Shown here piece after piece: positions 7,884 through 15,374 of a DNA stretch of 15,707 nt. The notes beneath the pieces were generated by a model. The model saw only the letters and a program-made list of their open reading frames with translations, had not been told where the DNA came from and did no database searches. Both the position numbers and the translations under genes were made by a program. How positions within the stretch are numbered: the first letter of the stretch is position 1; the number at the start of each line of letters is the position of its first letter. Source of the stretch: JAHJRJ01 sp037443685 (GTDB lineage Bacteria > Bacteroidota > Ignavibacteria > UBA10030 > BY39); contig JBBINX010000054.1 in NCBI GenBank assembly GCA_037443685.1, positions 1-15,707 of the forward strand, written 5' to 3'.

Positions 7884-8271
7884 TTGGAAAAGAACTTTGC
7901 CAACATTCAGTTCTCTCCGTCCGACACATTAAAGTTTTGGCTCTGTGTAAAATGCTATATGCTTAATGATATTGTAGAAGATTATCCAATTGCCCAATTT
8001 TTCAGACTTGAACAGAACTATCCAAACCCTTTCAATCTGACAATGCAGATTCAATATACCATACCGCTTACATCCTTCGTTACATTCAATATGTACGATG
8101 TAATAGACAGAGAACTTGTTACTTTGGTCTCACAAACTCAAGATCAGGGTTTGTCCATTGTCAAATTGGACGCTGGTTCATTTGCAGCCGGTATTTATGT
8201 TTATCATTTGTCCCCTGTGCCTGTGGCACACCGAGACATATTTACTAAAACCAAAAAACTTTGCTATTGCG
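7884..8271 (+). pseudogene. Remnant of a type IX secretion C-terminal sorting domain
   Basis: Bases about 7995-8268 encode LEQNYPNPFNLTMQIQYTIP followed by the YDVIDRELVTLVSQTQDQG, LDAGSFAAGIYVYHL and TKTKKL segments. These are the ordered pieces of the type A Por-secretion-system C-terminal domain, which directs large exported proteins through the type IX machinery to the cell surface. Only the tail is present: nothing upstream encodes an exported passenger, the frame opens at a TTG directly after a stop, and reading continues past the point where such domains end. Between YHLS and IFTKTKK there is an eight-residue insert absent from the family consensus, made by DNA containing a perfect small hairpin (8216-8230). 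The remnant runs into the start of the methyltransferase gene in another frame. I read it as a decayed gene end. The motif call is firm, the loss of function is inferred. Confidence 0.7.
8216..8230. repeat. Small palindrome inserted in the T9SS remnant
   Basis: TGTGCC and GGCACA form a 6-bp stem around TGT. The surrounding roughly 24 bases encode residues (PVPVAHRD) that break an otherwise collinear sorting-domain match, so this looks like an in-frame insertion of a palindromic unit. Confidence 0.45.
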
Positions 8272-8283
8272 ATAATGACAACC

Positions 8284-8982
8284 ATGAACGAAATCTACGA
8301 AGCCCATTCAACCCAATACGATGAATTGGTTTCACACGAAGATTATCAACAGAATTTAACAAAACTACTTCACTCACTGATCGCCTGGGAAAACAAAGTA
8401 GTTGTAGAGGCAGGAATCGGTACAGGCAGAGTTACCAATCTGTACATCGAGAAAGTGAGGCAGGTTTACGGTTTTGATCGTGCATCTCATATGTTGACGA
8501 AATTGAAGGTTAATCTATCGGATAATCTGCACAAAATAAAATTGTACAACGCAGATAATTTGTATCTTCTTGAACCACCGGAAAAGGGAGATATATTTAT
8601 AGAGGGATGGAGTTTCGGTCACACGGTTGTAGATAATGAATCTAATTACGAAAGAATCGTGGACATATTAGTCGATGAAGCAAAACGACTGACAAAAGAC
8701 GATGGGGTGATTATTTTCATAGAAACTCTCGGCTCTAACTCAGAAATCCCAAAACCCTCAACGGAAGTACTGGCAAATTTTTATTCTCTCTTGGAGAGAA
8801 AATACCGCTTTACACGTTACGAAATTAGAACCGATTATAAGTTTGCCACGAATGCAGAAGCGGCAAGGATAACAGGTTTCTTTTTTGGGAAAAAATTTGG
8901 CGAAGACGTTTTAAAAAGCAAAAAATCTATCATACCTGAATGCACGGGCGTGTGGGTCTTAGATAAAAATAGCTTACGTTAA
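8284..8982 (+). CDS. Class I SAM-dependent methyltransferase
   Basis: This 232-residue protein is a stand-alone Rossmann-fold methyltransferase. Motif I, the S-adenosylmethionine glycine loop, is VVVEAGIGTGRVT (39-51), followed by an acidic-loop region VYGFDRASHML (61-71), the adenine-contact segment LYNADNLYLL (88-97), a motif IV-like GDIFIEGWSFGHTV (102-115) and the strand GVIIFIETLG (141-150). The N-terminal MNEIYEAHSTQYDELVSHED resembles small-molecule methyltransferases whose first helix covers the active site, but the substrate cannot be read. I placed the start at ATG 8284. ATG at 8275 is equally possible (235 residues). The frame is open upstream to an ATG at 8116, but that part is the sorting-domain remnant read out of frame and should be excluded. 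The gene stands alone, 127 bases before dnaE. Confidence 0.85.
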   Translation: MNEIYEAHSTQYDELVSHEDYQQNLTKLLHSLIAWENKVVVEAGIGTGRVTNLYIEKVRQVYGFDRASHMLTKLKVNLSDNLHKIKLYNADNLYLLEPPEKGDIFIEGWSFGHTVVDNESNYERIVDILVDEAKRLTKDDGVIIFIETLGSNSEIPKPSTEVLANFYSLLERKYRFTRYEIRTDYKFATNAEAARITGFFFGKKFGEDVLKSKKSIIPECTGVWVLDKNSLR

Positions 8983-9008
8983 ATATTTCTCTCGCCTCCC
9001 TACTAAAA

Positions 9009-9102
9009 AAAATCGTTTGTTTTTATTTCTCTTTTCATTATCTTTAATCACTGCTTTAACACCTCGTTCGACTCAATGAAAATATGTTTAGGAAACGATT
9101 TT
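9009..9102. repeat. 10-bp inverted repeat ahead of dnaE
   Basis: AAAATCGTTT at 9009-9018 is the exact reverse complement of AAACGATTTT at 9093-9102. The right arm ends 7 bases before the dnaE ATG, next to its AAAGGA. Long-range pairing in a leader transcript could mask the start, but in AT-rich DNA such a match may be chance. Confidence 0.25.
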
Positions 9103-9109
9103 AAAGGAT

Positions 9110-12100
9110 ATGGCTGAATTTATACATCTGCACAATCATTCACACTACAGCTTATTAGACGGCGCTGCAACGGTTGACTCACTTATAAATGCTGCGCTCA
9201 AAAATAAAATGCAAGCTGTGGCGCTCACCGACCATGGCGTAATGTTCGGCACTATCGAATTCTTCAAAAAAGCTAAGACTGCCGATTTAAAACCGATTAT
9301 CGGTTGTGAGTTTTACATTGTTACTTACGGCAGTCGATTCGATAAAGCTATAGATTCTAATAGAGTTAAAGAAGGTAAAGGCAGAGGAATATATCAACAC
9401 TTAGTATTATTGGCAAAAAACTTTGAGGGATATAAAAATTTATCGAAACTCACAACTTTAAGTCATTTAGAAGGATTTTATTATAAGCCGCGAATAGATT
9501 TAGAACTTTTAAAAAAATACTCAAGTGGTTTAATAGCCCTCTCAGCTTGTCCTGCCGGAGTTGTCGCATCCGAAATTGTGGACGGTAAAATCGACGTTGC
9601 TTTAAAAACTGCAAAGATATATAAAGAAATTTTCGGAGATGACTTCTACCTCGAGATTCAAGACCACGACATGGAAAAGGAAAAACCGATTATCGAGAAT
9701 ATGCCGCTCATTGCAAAAGAGCTCGGCATCAAGTTAGTCGCAACGAACGATATCCATTACATAAAAGCAGAACACGCTATCGCACATAATGTGCTTCTAC
9801 TGATACCCGAAGCATCTAGCAACTCTCCAGTCGATTACAAACAACTCAAATACAAAACAGACCAGCTTTATTTTAAATCTGCAGATGAGATGTGCCGACT
9901 TTTTAAGAATTTTCCTGAAGCAATAAAATCAACTCTCGAAATATCCGAAAAAATTGAGAACTTCAATATACTTCCATCCGAACCATATTTACCCAAATTT
10001 GTCATCCCGCCGGATTCGGGTATAGAAACTTTCGATGATTACCTTGATAAATTAGCAAACGACGGAATCCAAAAGAAATATGCTACTGTTACGCCAGAAA
10101 TTGAACAACGATTGAAGCACGAATTATCGGTCATCAAAAAAATGAAATATTCCGGTTATTTCCTGGTTGTTCAAGATTTTATTAATGAAGCCAGAAGAAT
10201 GGGAATATTGGTTGGTCCAGGAAGAGGAAGCGCAGCAGGCAGCTTGGTGTCCTATGCACTCGGTATAATAGATATTGATCCGTTGAAATATGATTTACTC
10301 TTCGAAAGATTTCTGAACCCAGACCGCGTAAGCAGGCCTGATATTGACGTTGACTTTGCCGATAATAAACGCGACTTGGTTATAAAGTATGTTAAAGAAA
10401 AATATGGCGAAAAAACAGTTGCACAAATCATCACATTCGGTACGCTATCATCTAAAGCTGTTTTGAAAGACGTCGGAAGAGTACTCGGTATCGAATTGAG
10501 CAAATTAGAATCGATCACTAAACTGATCCCTTCAATTCAAGGAAAGGTTTTGGATTTAGATGAAGCTATAACAACAGTTCCCGACCTGAAGTGGATAAAA
10601 GAAAGTAATGACCCGAAGATAAAGGAGTTAATCGAAATATCACTCGTGCTTCAAGGAATGAATCGTAACGCCTCTATGCACGCATCGGGTGTAGTTATAG
10701 CACCGGGTGACATCTCGGATTATGTACCACTTTATGCAACACCGCAATCCCAACCGATGACACAGTTCTATATGAACGACTTAGAAAGTGTCGGACTGCT
10801 GAAGATGGATTTTTTAGGATTACGAACTCTTACCATCATCGAGAACACATTAAAATTAATTAAAGAAAACTACGGAATCGAGATCGATACTAATTCGATT
10901 CCGGAGGATGACCAAAAAGTATTTGAATTATTCCAGAAGGGAAATACAATTGGAATTTTTCAGTTTGAATCGACGGGAATGCAGGAATCGCTGCGCAAGT
11001 TAAAACCAACATCTATTAACGAGCTAGTCGCTATGAATGCGCTGTATCGTCCCGGTCCTATGGAGATGATAGACGATTTTATTAAACGAAAGCAGGGCGT
11101 TCAAAAAATTCAATATCTCCACGCTAAGCTTGAGCCAATCTTAAAAGAAACTTACGGTATTATTGTCTATCAAGAGCAAGTGATGAAAATAACTAGTGAG
11201 ATAGCTGGTTTTACACTTGTCAAAGCAGATATAATGCGGCACGCTATGGGGAAAAAAGATAAAGATTTGATGGCTAAGCAAAAGAACGAATTTATAGACG
11301 GTGCTTTAAAGAAAGGTTTTACCAAAAAAATCGCCGGCGATATTTTCGATATGGTTGAAAAATTTGCTTCTTATGGATTTAACAAATCTCATAGCGTTGC
11401 ATACGCTGTCGTTGCTTATAAAACTGCCTATTTAAAAACATATTATCCGGCCGAGTATTTATCAGCTATGATGTCAGCAGAAATCGGCGATACCAACTAC
11501 ATCGTTCAATTGATTGAGGACGCTCGAAGACTCGGCATAAAAGTGTTGCCTCCTGATGTTAATGAGAGTGTAGCAAATTTTACTGTTACGAATAACGGAA
11601 TCCGCTTCGGACTTAGTGCAATCAAAAACGTTGGTGTCGGTGCAGTCGAAAATATCATCAAATATCGAAAAAATAAAAGATTTTCAAATATATTCGATTT
11701 TTGCAGTTGTGTCGATCTACATACAGTCAACAAAAAAACTTTAGAAGGTTTGACTATGGCTGGTGCTTTAGATTCATTCACTGGCCACCGTGCGCAAATA
11801 TTCGAATCAATTGAAAAAGCTATTCAATTTGGACAGAGACAACGGGGTTACGAATCGAAAGGACAATCTACACTTTTTGCGAAACAAACAACTAGAGAGA
11901 CCACAATCGAATATCCTGCATTACCCGAAGTAGAACCATGGAATGAGTTACATAAGCTCTCAAACGAAAAAAAAGTTCTTGGCTTTTATGTGTCAGGCCA
12001 TCCGTTGAGTAAATACGAATTAGAAGCCGAGGCTTTTTCTACTGTTAACTTCAACGACAGTACGAGTATAAGGAACGGGTCACAGATAAGAGCCTTCGGG

Positions 12101-12583
12101 ATTATTTCGACTATCAAAAGAACAGTTGACAAAAATGGCAAAATGATGGCTTTTATTACTCTGGAAAATTTTTCAGGTAAGGTAGAGGTAATTGTCTTTT
12201 CAAAAATATATGAAAAGGTTGCACCTTTACTCCAAGCTGATGCAATATTGATGGTAATTGGAAGAGCTGATACAACCGGTGATCGATTAAAAATATTAGC
12301 GGATGAATTTGTTCCAATCGAACAAGTAAGAGAAAGGTTCACAAAAAGTGTTATAATCTCGATAGATGCGAATAAAGTAGAAATCAACATTATCGAACAG
12401 CTCAAGAAATTATTTGAAAAACATAAAGGTAAATGTTCAGTTTTTGTAGAGGTGGACGGACTTGAAGAATCTTCACCTCAAGTTTTCCGGATTGACAACA
12501 AATTTTGTGTGGCGCCTACCAATGAGTTTTTTGAAAAAATTTATTGTGTATTAGGAAAAAAAAATATCCGTATTAGCGGATAA
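9110..12583 (+). CDS. dnaE: DNA polymerase III alpha subunit
   Basis: This 1157-residue protein is the replicative polymerase, the same size as E. coli DnaE (1160). Residues 1 to about 220 are the PHP domain: HLHNHSHYSLLDGAA (6-20), TDHG (40-43), GCEFY (65-69) and NDIHY (213-217). These histidine and acidic positions, several of which E. coli has lost, look intact for metal binding. The catalytic core carries GPGRGSAAGSL (369-379), the aspartates of PDIDVDFAD (D411, D413) and D567 in KMDFLGL. Fingers motifs include IGIFQFESTGMQ, ALYRPGPMEMIDDF and YGIIVYQEQVMK. Next come a helix-hairpin-helix region, an OB fold around 990-1070 and a C-terminal tail domain. No intein or split is seen. The start is fixed by the PHP motif. 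AAAGGA lies unusually close to the ATG, with only one base between. No other replisome gene is adjacent. Confidence 0.98.
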   Translation: MAEFIHLHNHSHYSLLDGAATVDSLINAALKNKMQAVALTDHGVMFGTIEFFKKAKTADLKPIIGCEFYIVTYGSRFDKAIDSNRVKEGKGRGIYQHLVLLAKNFEGYKNLSKLTTLSHLEGFYYKPRIDLELLKKYSSGLIALSACPAGVVASEIVDGKIDVALKTAKIYKEIFGDDFYLEIQDHDMEKEKPIIENMPLIAKELGIKLVATNDIHYIKAEHAIAHNVLLLIPEASSNSPVDYKQLKYKTDQLYFKSADEMCRLFKNFPEAIKSTLEISEKIENFNILPSEPYLPKFVIPPDSGIETFDDYLDKLANDGIQKKYATVTPEIEQRLKHELSVIKKMKYSGYFLVVQDFINEARRMGILVGPGRGSAAGSLVSYALGIIDIDPLKYDLLFERFLNPDRVSRPDIDVDFADNKRDLVIKYVKEKYGEKTVAQIITFGTLSSKAVLKDVGRVLGIELSKLESITKLIPSIQGKVLDLDEAITTVPDLKWIKESNDPKIKELIEISLVLQGMNRNASMHASGVVIAPGDISDYVPLYATPQSQPMTQFYMNDLESVGLLKMDFLGLRTLTIIENTLKLIKENYGIEIDTNSIPEDDQKVFELFQKGNTIGIFQFESTGMQESLRKLKPTSINELVAMNALYRPGPMEMIDDFIKRKQGVQKIQYLHAKLEPILKETYGIIVYQEQVMKITSEIAGFTLVKADIMRHAMGKKDKDLMAKQKNEFIDGALKKGFTKKIAGDIFDMVEKFASYGFNKSHSVAYAVVAYKTAYLKTYYPAEYLSAMMSAEIGDTNYIVQLIEDARRLGIKVLPPDVNESVANFTVTNNGIRFGLSAIKNVGVGAVENIIKYRKNKRFSNIFDFCSCVDLHTVNKKTLEGLTMAGALDSFTGHRAQIFESIEKAIQFGQRQRGYESKGQSTLFAKQTTRETTIEYPALPEVEPWNELHKLSNEKKVLGFYVSGHPLSKYELEAEAFSTVNFNDSTSIRNGSQIRAFGIISTIKRTVDKNGKMMAFITLENFSGKVEVIVFSKIYEKVAPLLQADAILMVIGRADTTGDRLKILADEFVPIEQVRERFTKSVIISIDANKVEINIIEQLKKLFEKHKGKCSVFVEVDGLEESSPQVFRIDNKFCVAPTNEFFEKIYCVLGKKNIRISG
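12565..12582. repeat. Hairpin across the end of dnaE
   Basis: TATCCG and CGGATA form a 6-bp stem around TATTAG covering the last codons and most of the stop codon of dnaE. Without a following T-run it is a weak terminator at best. The stem words resemble those of the palindrome at 13262. Confidence 0.3.
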
Positions 12584-12593
12584 TAAAAAGAAT

Positions 12594-12640
12594 ATCCTTC
12601 GACTTCGTCCCGTAAAAAAATACGGGACTTCGCTTAGGAT
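12594..12640. repeat. Nested hairpin repeat, copy 1
   Basis: An outer stem ATCCT/AGGAT encloses TCGACTTCG-type sequence and an inner 7-bp stem TCCCGTA/TACGGGA (12608-12614 and 12621-12627) with a six-A loop. Read in reverse complement it matches copy 2 at 12680 (GAGCGaAGTCC ... GGACGAAGTCGAA), so the two copies face each other. The element is intergenic, and neither arm is followed by a T-run. Confidence 0.65.
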
Positions 12641-12679
12641 GGCAACAGGACTTAGGGTGACACTACGGTTAATACTGTT

Positions 12680-12722
12680 ATGTTGAGCGTAGTCCGTCAA
12701 TAAACGGACGAAGTCGAAACAT
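12680..12722. repeat. Nested hairpin repeat, copy 2
   Basis: An outer stem ATGTT/AACAT encloses GAGCGTA and GAAGTCGA and an inner 6-bp stem GTCCGT/ACGGAC with loop CAATAA. It has the same architecture as copy 1 in the opposite orientation, but different, still complementary, bases in both stems. It lies 67 bases before trxA. Confidence 0.65.
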
Positions 12723-12789
12723 GTATTAGACTTTAGTTCACAAATAACGAAAATTATTAAACAATAAAACAAAACATAGAAGGGAAAAA

Positions 12790-13113
12790 ATGAAACCTAT
12801 CGAAGTAAACGATTCAAACTTTGAAAACGAAGTAATAAAATCTGATAAGCCAGTGCTTATAGATTTCTGGGCAGTTTGGTGTGGACCATGCAAAATGATT
12901 GCACCGACCGTCGAAGAAATTGCGAAAGAATACGATGGAAAATTAAAAGTCTGTAAATTAGATGTAGATTCTAACCCCAAAACAGCGATGCAATTCGGCA
13001 TCAGAAGTATTCCAACTCTCCTGATAATCAAAGGCGGACAAGTTGTAGAACAGATGGTTGGTGCCTTACCAAAACGGAGTATGATTGATAAAATAACACC
13101 GCATTTAGGATAG
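12790..13113 (+). CDS. trxA: Thioredoxin
   Basis: This 107-residue protein is a classic thioredoxin, the cytoplasmic disulfide reductant recharged by thioredoxin reductase. It has the active site FWAVWCGPCK with Cys31 and Cys34, the buried Asp25 in LIDFWA, the cis-proline in SIPTLLII (Pro75) and the closing GALPKRSMIDKI helix. Length and order match E. coli TrxA (about 109 residues). Cys55 is an extra cysteine outside the active site. There is no signal peptide, so a cytoplasmic location is expected. ATG at 12790 has a good ribosome binding site, AGAAGGG, 5 bases upstream, better than most genes in this window. It is separated from dnaE by repeat elements and is probably transcribed from its own promoter. 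Confidence 0.97.
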   Translation: MKPIEVNDSNFENEVIKSDKPVLIDFWAVWCGPCKMIAPTVEEIAKEYDGKLKVCKLDVDSNPKTAMQFGIRSIPTLLIIKGGQVVEQMVGALPKRSMIDKITPHLG

Positions 13114-13143
13114 CGTTTAAGAGCAGTTCCAAAAATTTATTTA

Positions 13144-13255
13144 TGAACCACGAAGACCACAAAGTTTTTACACAAAGAGCACAAATTCGCCTCAGGTGAA
13201 AACAAAACCAATACTTTGTGAACTTTGAGCTTTCTTGGTGTTCTTTGTGGTAAAG
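13144..13255. repeat. Degenerate inverted repeat, CCACGAAG / CACAAAG family
   Basis: The left arm is ACCACGAAGACCACAAAG followed by ACACAAAGAGCACAAA. The right arm is CTTTGTGAACTTTGAG followed by TTGGTGTTCTTTGTGGT. The arms are complementary with mismatches and consist of short CACaAAG units repeated about every 8-10 bases. Related words occur before obg (5555-5663). No coding content is seen. Confidence 0.6.
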
Positions 13256-13261
13256 TATTTT

Positions 13262-13289
13262 TTCTAATCCGTCAGCTGACGGATTAGAA
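13262..13289. terminator. 28-bp perfect palindrome between convergent trxA and typA
   Basis: TTCTAATCCGTCAG is followed directly by its exact reverse complement. It lies 12 bases from the typA stop and 149 from the trxA stop, the expected place for a bidirectional terminator. A T-run lies on its left in the + strand, so neither transcript has T residues after the hairpin and the terminator role is uncertain. A recombination or repeat element is the alternative. Confidence 0.45.
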
Positions 13290-13300
13290 CTACCCCTAAG

Positions 13301-15154
13301 TTATTCTGCTATTACTTCAGTCACTTTTTTCTTAGACATTCGTGAACGTTCGTTGTGATCTAAATATTTTTTTCGCAAGCGCAAGGTTTTTGGTGTAACT
13401 TCGATATATTCATCATCCGTGATCCATTCAATTGCCTGTTCGAGAGAATGGATGAGTGGTGGCGTTAATCTGATTGCTTCATCGGCGCCACTTGCACGCA
13501 TGTTAGTGAGTTGCTTAGTTCGACAGATGTTTACTATACTATCTTCGTCACGCGAATTTTCGCCTACTATCATTCCTTTATAAACTCGCATACCGGGTTC
13601 TACGAAAAATTTCATACGTTCCTGCAACTTATGCATTGCGTATCCAGTCGCAACTCCGTCTTCGAGAACAATCACTGCTCCTTTGTGACGAGTTGTAACT
13701 TCACCCTTGTAAGGTTCATAACTGTGAAAATTATGATGTAGTATTCCTGTTCCTTTCGTTTCGGTCATGAATTCTGACCTAAATCCTAAAAGTCCACGTG
13801 CAGGAACTATAAACTCCAACCGTGAATTACCTTGAACTTGAATCATATTTTTCATGATTCCTTTTCTACTTCCTAAGTTTTGGATCACGTGGCCGACGTA
13901 TTCATCCGGAACATCGATGATAACATGCTCCATCGGTTCACAGAGTACATCATCAATTCGTTTATATATAACTTGCGGTGCAGTTACTTGGAATTCGTAA
14001 CCCTCGCGTCTCATCGTTTCGATGAGAATCCCAAGATGTAGTTCACCCCTGCCGCTGACCTTGAAAATATCGGGGTTGTCTGTCAACTCGACACGTAAAC
14101 TTACGTTCGAACGCAATTCACGTGTAAGTCGTTCACCTAAATGCCGTGTCGTTACGTATTTTCCATCTTGTCCGGCAAAAGGAGAATTGTTAACTACAAA
14201 ATTCATAGATAAAGTTGGTTCTTCGATCGTAACAAAAGGAAGTGGTGTTGGATCTGCTGTGTCGGCTATGGTCTCGCCAATGTCAACATCTTCCATTCCC
14301 GCTATAGCAATAACATCACCAGCGTGTGCTTCATCAACTTCGATTCGTTTTAGTCCGGAAAATGTATATATTTTTGTTACCCGTGCATCTTCAGAACTGC
14401 TGTCGCGATGGACGATTTTCATCTGTGAGCCGAGGTGGATAGTTCCACGTTCAATCCGTCCGATACCAAGCCTGCCGAGATAATCGTTATAATCTATTGT
14501 CGTTACGAGCATCCTGAAAGGTGCTTCAACATCACCCGGAGGTGGAGGTATTTTGTTCACAATTGCCTGAAATAATGGATGCAGGTTTGTACCTTCTTGG
14601 TCAAGCTCATTTTTTGCAATCCCTAATTTTGCGATGCAATATATTGTCGGAAACTCGAGCTGCTGTTCGTTAGCTCCTAAAGATAAAAAAAGTTCGAATA
14701 CTTCGTCTAATACTTTGTGCGGTCGTCCGTCTTTTCGGTCGATTTTATTTATAACGACAATCGGTTGAAGATTTAATTCGAGAGATTTTTTCAACACGAA
14801 CTTTGTACCCGGTAATGGTCCTTCAGCGGCGTCAACGAGCAGCAGAACACCGTCAACCATCTTTAGTGTACGTTCGACTTCACCGGCAAAATCGGAATGT
14901 CCCGGTGTATCGATAATATTGATTTTGATTGTTCCTAATCCATCCGGCTGTTTATAAAATACCGAAGTGTTTTTAGCGAGTATCGTAATACCCCGTTCTT
15001 TTTCGAGTTCATTAGAGTCCATCACCCGTTTCACTAATTCTTGATTTTCGCGAAATGTCCCTGTTTGCTTGAGCATATGGTCAACAAGTGTGGTTTTCCC
15101 ATGGTCAACGTGCGCGATGATTGCGATGTTTCGTATGTTGTGTCTGTATTTCAT
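13301..15154 (-). CDS. typA: Ribosome-associated GTPase TypA/BipA
   Basis: This 617-residue translational GTPase belongs to the EF-G-like TypA/BipA family, which binds the ribosome and helps large-subunit assembly and stress or cold adaptation. The G domain is at the N-terminus: G1 AHVDHGKTT (14-22), switch I MDSNELEKERGITILAKNTS (45-64), G3 DTPGHSDF (82-89) and G4 NKID (136-139). Further on come domain II, EF-G-like domain III (SGRGELHLGILIETMRREGY) and the TypA-specific C-terminal domain (GRGLLGFRSEFMTETKGTG and following). It ends with a basic stretch NERSRMSKKK. Length is close to the usual 600-615. ATG at 15154 gives the normal start. No Shine-Dalgarno is evident, but a 6-bp hairpin (15173-15188) lies about 20 bases upstream. 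The gene is transcribed alone, toward trxA. Confidence 0.97.
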   Translation of the reverse strand: MKYRHNIRNIAIIAHVDHGKTTLVDHMLKQTGTFRENQELVKRVMDSNELEKERGITILAKNTSVFYKQPDGLGTIKINIIDTPGHSDFAGEVERTLKMVDGVLLLVDAAEGPLPGTKFVLKKSLELNLQPIVVINKIDRKDGRPHKVLDEVFELFLSLGANEQQLEFPTIYCIAKLGIAKNELDQEGTNLHPLFQAIVNKIPPPPGDVEAPFRMLVTTIDYNDYLGRLGIGRIERGTIHLGSQMKIVHRDSSSEDARVTKIYTFSGLKRIEVDEAHAGDVIAIAGMEDVDIGETIADTADPTPLPFVTIEEPTLSMNFVVNNSPFAGQDGKYVTTRHLGERLTRELRSNVSLRVELTDNPDIFKVSGRGELHLGILIETMRREGYEFQVTAPQVIYKRIDDVLCEPMEHVIIDVPDEYVGHVIQNLGSRKGIMKNMIQVQGNSRLEFIVPARGLLGFRSEFMTETKGTGILHHNFHSYEPYKGEVTTRHKGAVIVLEDGVATGYAMHKLQERMKFFVEPGMRVYKGMIVGENSRDEDSIVNICRTKQLTNMRASGADEAIRLTPPLIHSLEQAIEWITDDEYIEVTPKTLRLRKKYLDHNERSRMSKKKVTEVIAE

Positions 15155-15172
15155 AATGATTATTAAAGTATA

Positions 15173-15188
15173 AACCGTTGAAACGGTT
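15173..15188. repeat. Hairpin in the typA leader
   Basis: AACCGT and ACGGTT form a 6-bp stem around TGAA, ending 19 bases upstream of the typA start codon. It could influence translation or be a dispersed palindromic repeat. It is the first of three palindromes in the next 100 bases. Confidence 0.5.
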
Positions 15189-15209
15189 AGTTTATTTTCT
15201 TATTTGTGA

Positions 15210-15235
15210 TAACCCACGACTTAAGTCGTGGGTTA
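15210..15235. repeat. 26-bp perfect palindrome
   Basis: TAACCCACGACTT is followed directly by its exact reverse complement. It is the strongest palindrome upstream of typA. No T-run adjoins it. I have the impression that this ACCCACGACTTAAG word is a common dispersed palindrome in related genomes, but cannot confirm that here. Confidence 0.55.
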
Positions 15236-15254
15236 ATTGGAAAGGAAGGAACAA

Positions 15255-15272
15255 AAACTGTTATAACAGTTT
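15255..15272. repeat. 18-bp perfect palindrome
   Basis: AAACTGTTA is followed directly by TAACAGTTT. It could be an operator for a dimeric regulator, or a third member of the palindrome cluster between typA and the AbrB gene. Confidence 0.45.
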
Positions 15273-15295
15273 ATAGAATAAGATGCCTTAAAACA

Positions 15296-15334
15296 ACAAA
15301 AACGCCTCGAGCTGAACAACGAGCCGGAGGCGTT
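15296..15334 (-). terminator. Intrinsic terminator candidate, minus strand, upstream of typA
   Basis: AACGCCTC (15301-15308) pairs with GAGGCGTT (15327-15334), with a further 3-bp inner stem. Read on the minus strand, the hairpin runs into TTTTTGTTGTTT, the pattern of an intrinsic terminator. No minus-strand gene is seen upstream of it, so it would end a short untranslated transcript or act as an attenuator ahead of typA. Confidence 0.5.
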
Positions 15335-15374
15335 CCAAAAGCCTGATAATTATCTGTTCTTCTTTTCTGGAATT

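Noticed and set aside
7697..7990. Integron attC site in the region after the permease
   Set aside because: The imperfect hairpin lacks the paired RYYYAAC/GTTRRRY ends of attC, and there is no integrase or cassette structure.
8116..8283. Extended N-terminus of the methyltransferase from ATG 8116
   Set aside because: These bases encode the T9SS sorting-domain remnant in another frame. The added residues have no methyltransferase character.
13144..13255. CRISPR-like array of CACAAAG words
   Set aside because: The units are short, degenerate and inverted, with no uniform repeat or spacer lengths and no cas genes nearby.
14022..14483. 153-codon + strand ORF inside typA
   Set aside because: It lies antisense to a conserved GTPase with full motif coverage. 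The frame is open only because of codon composition.
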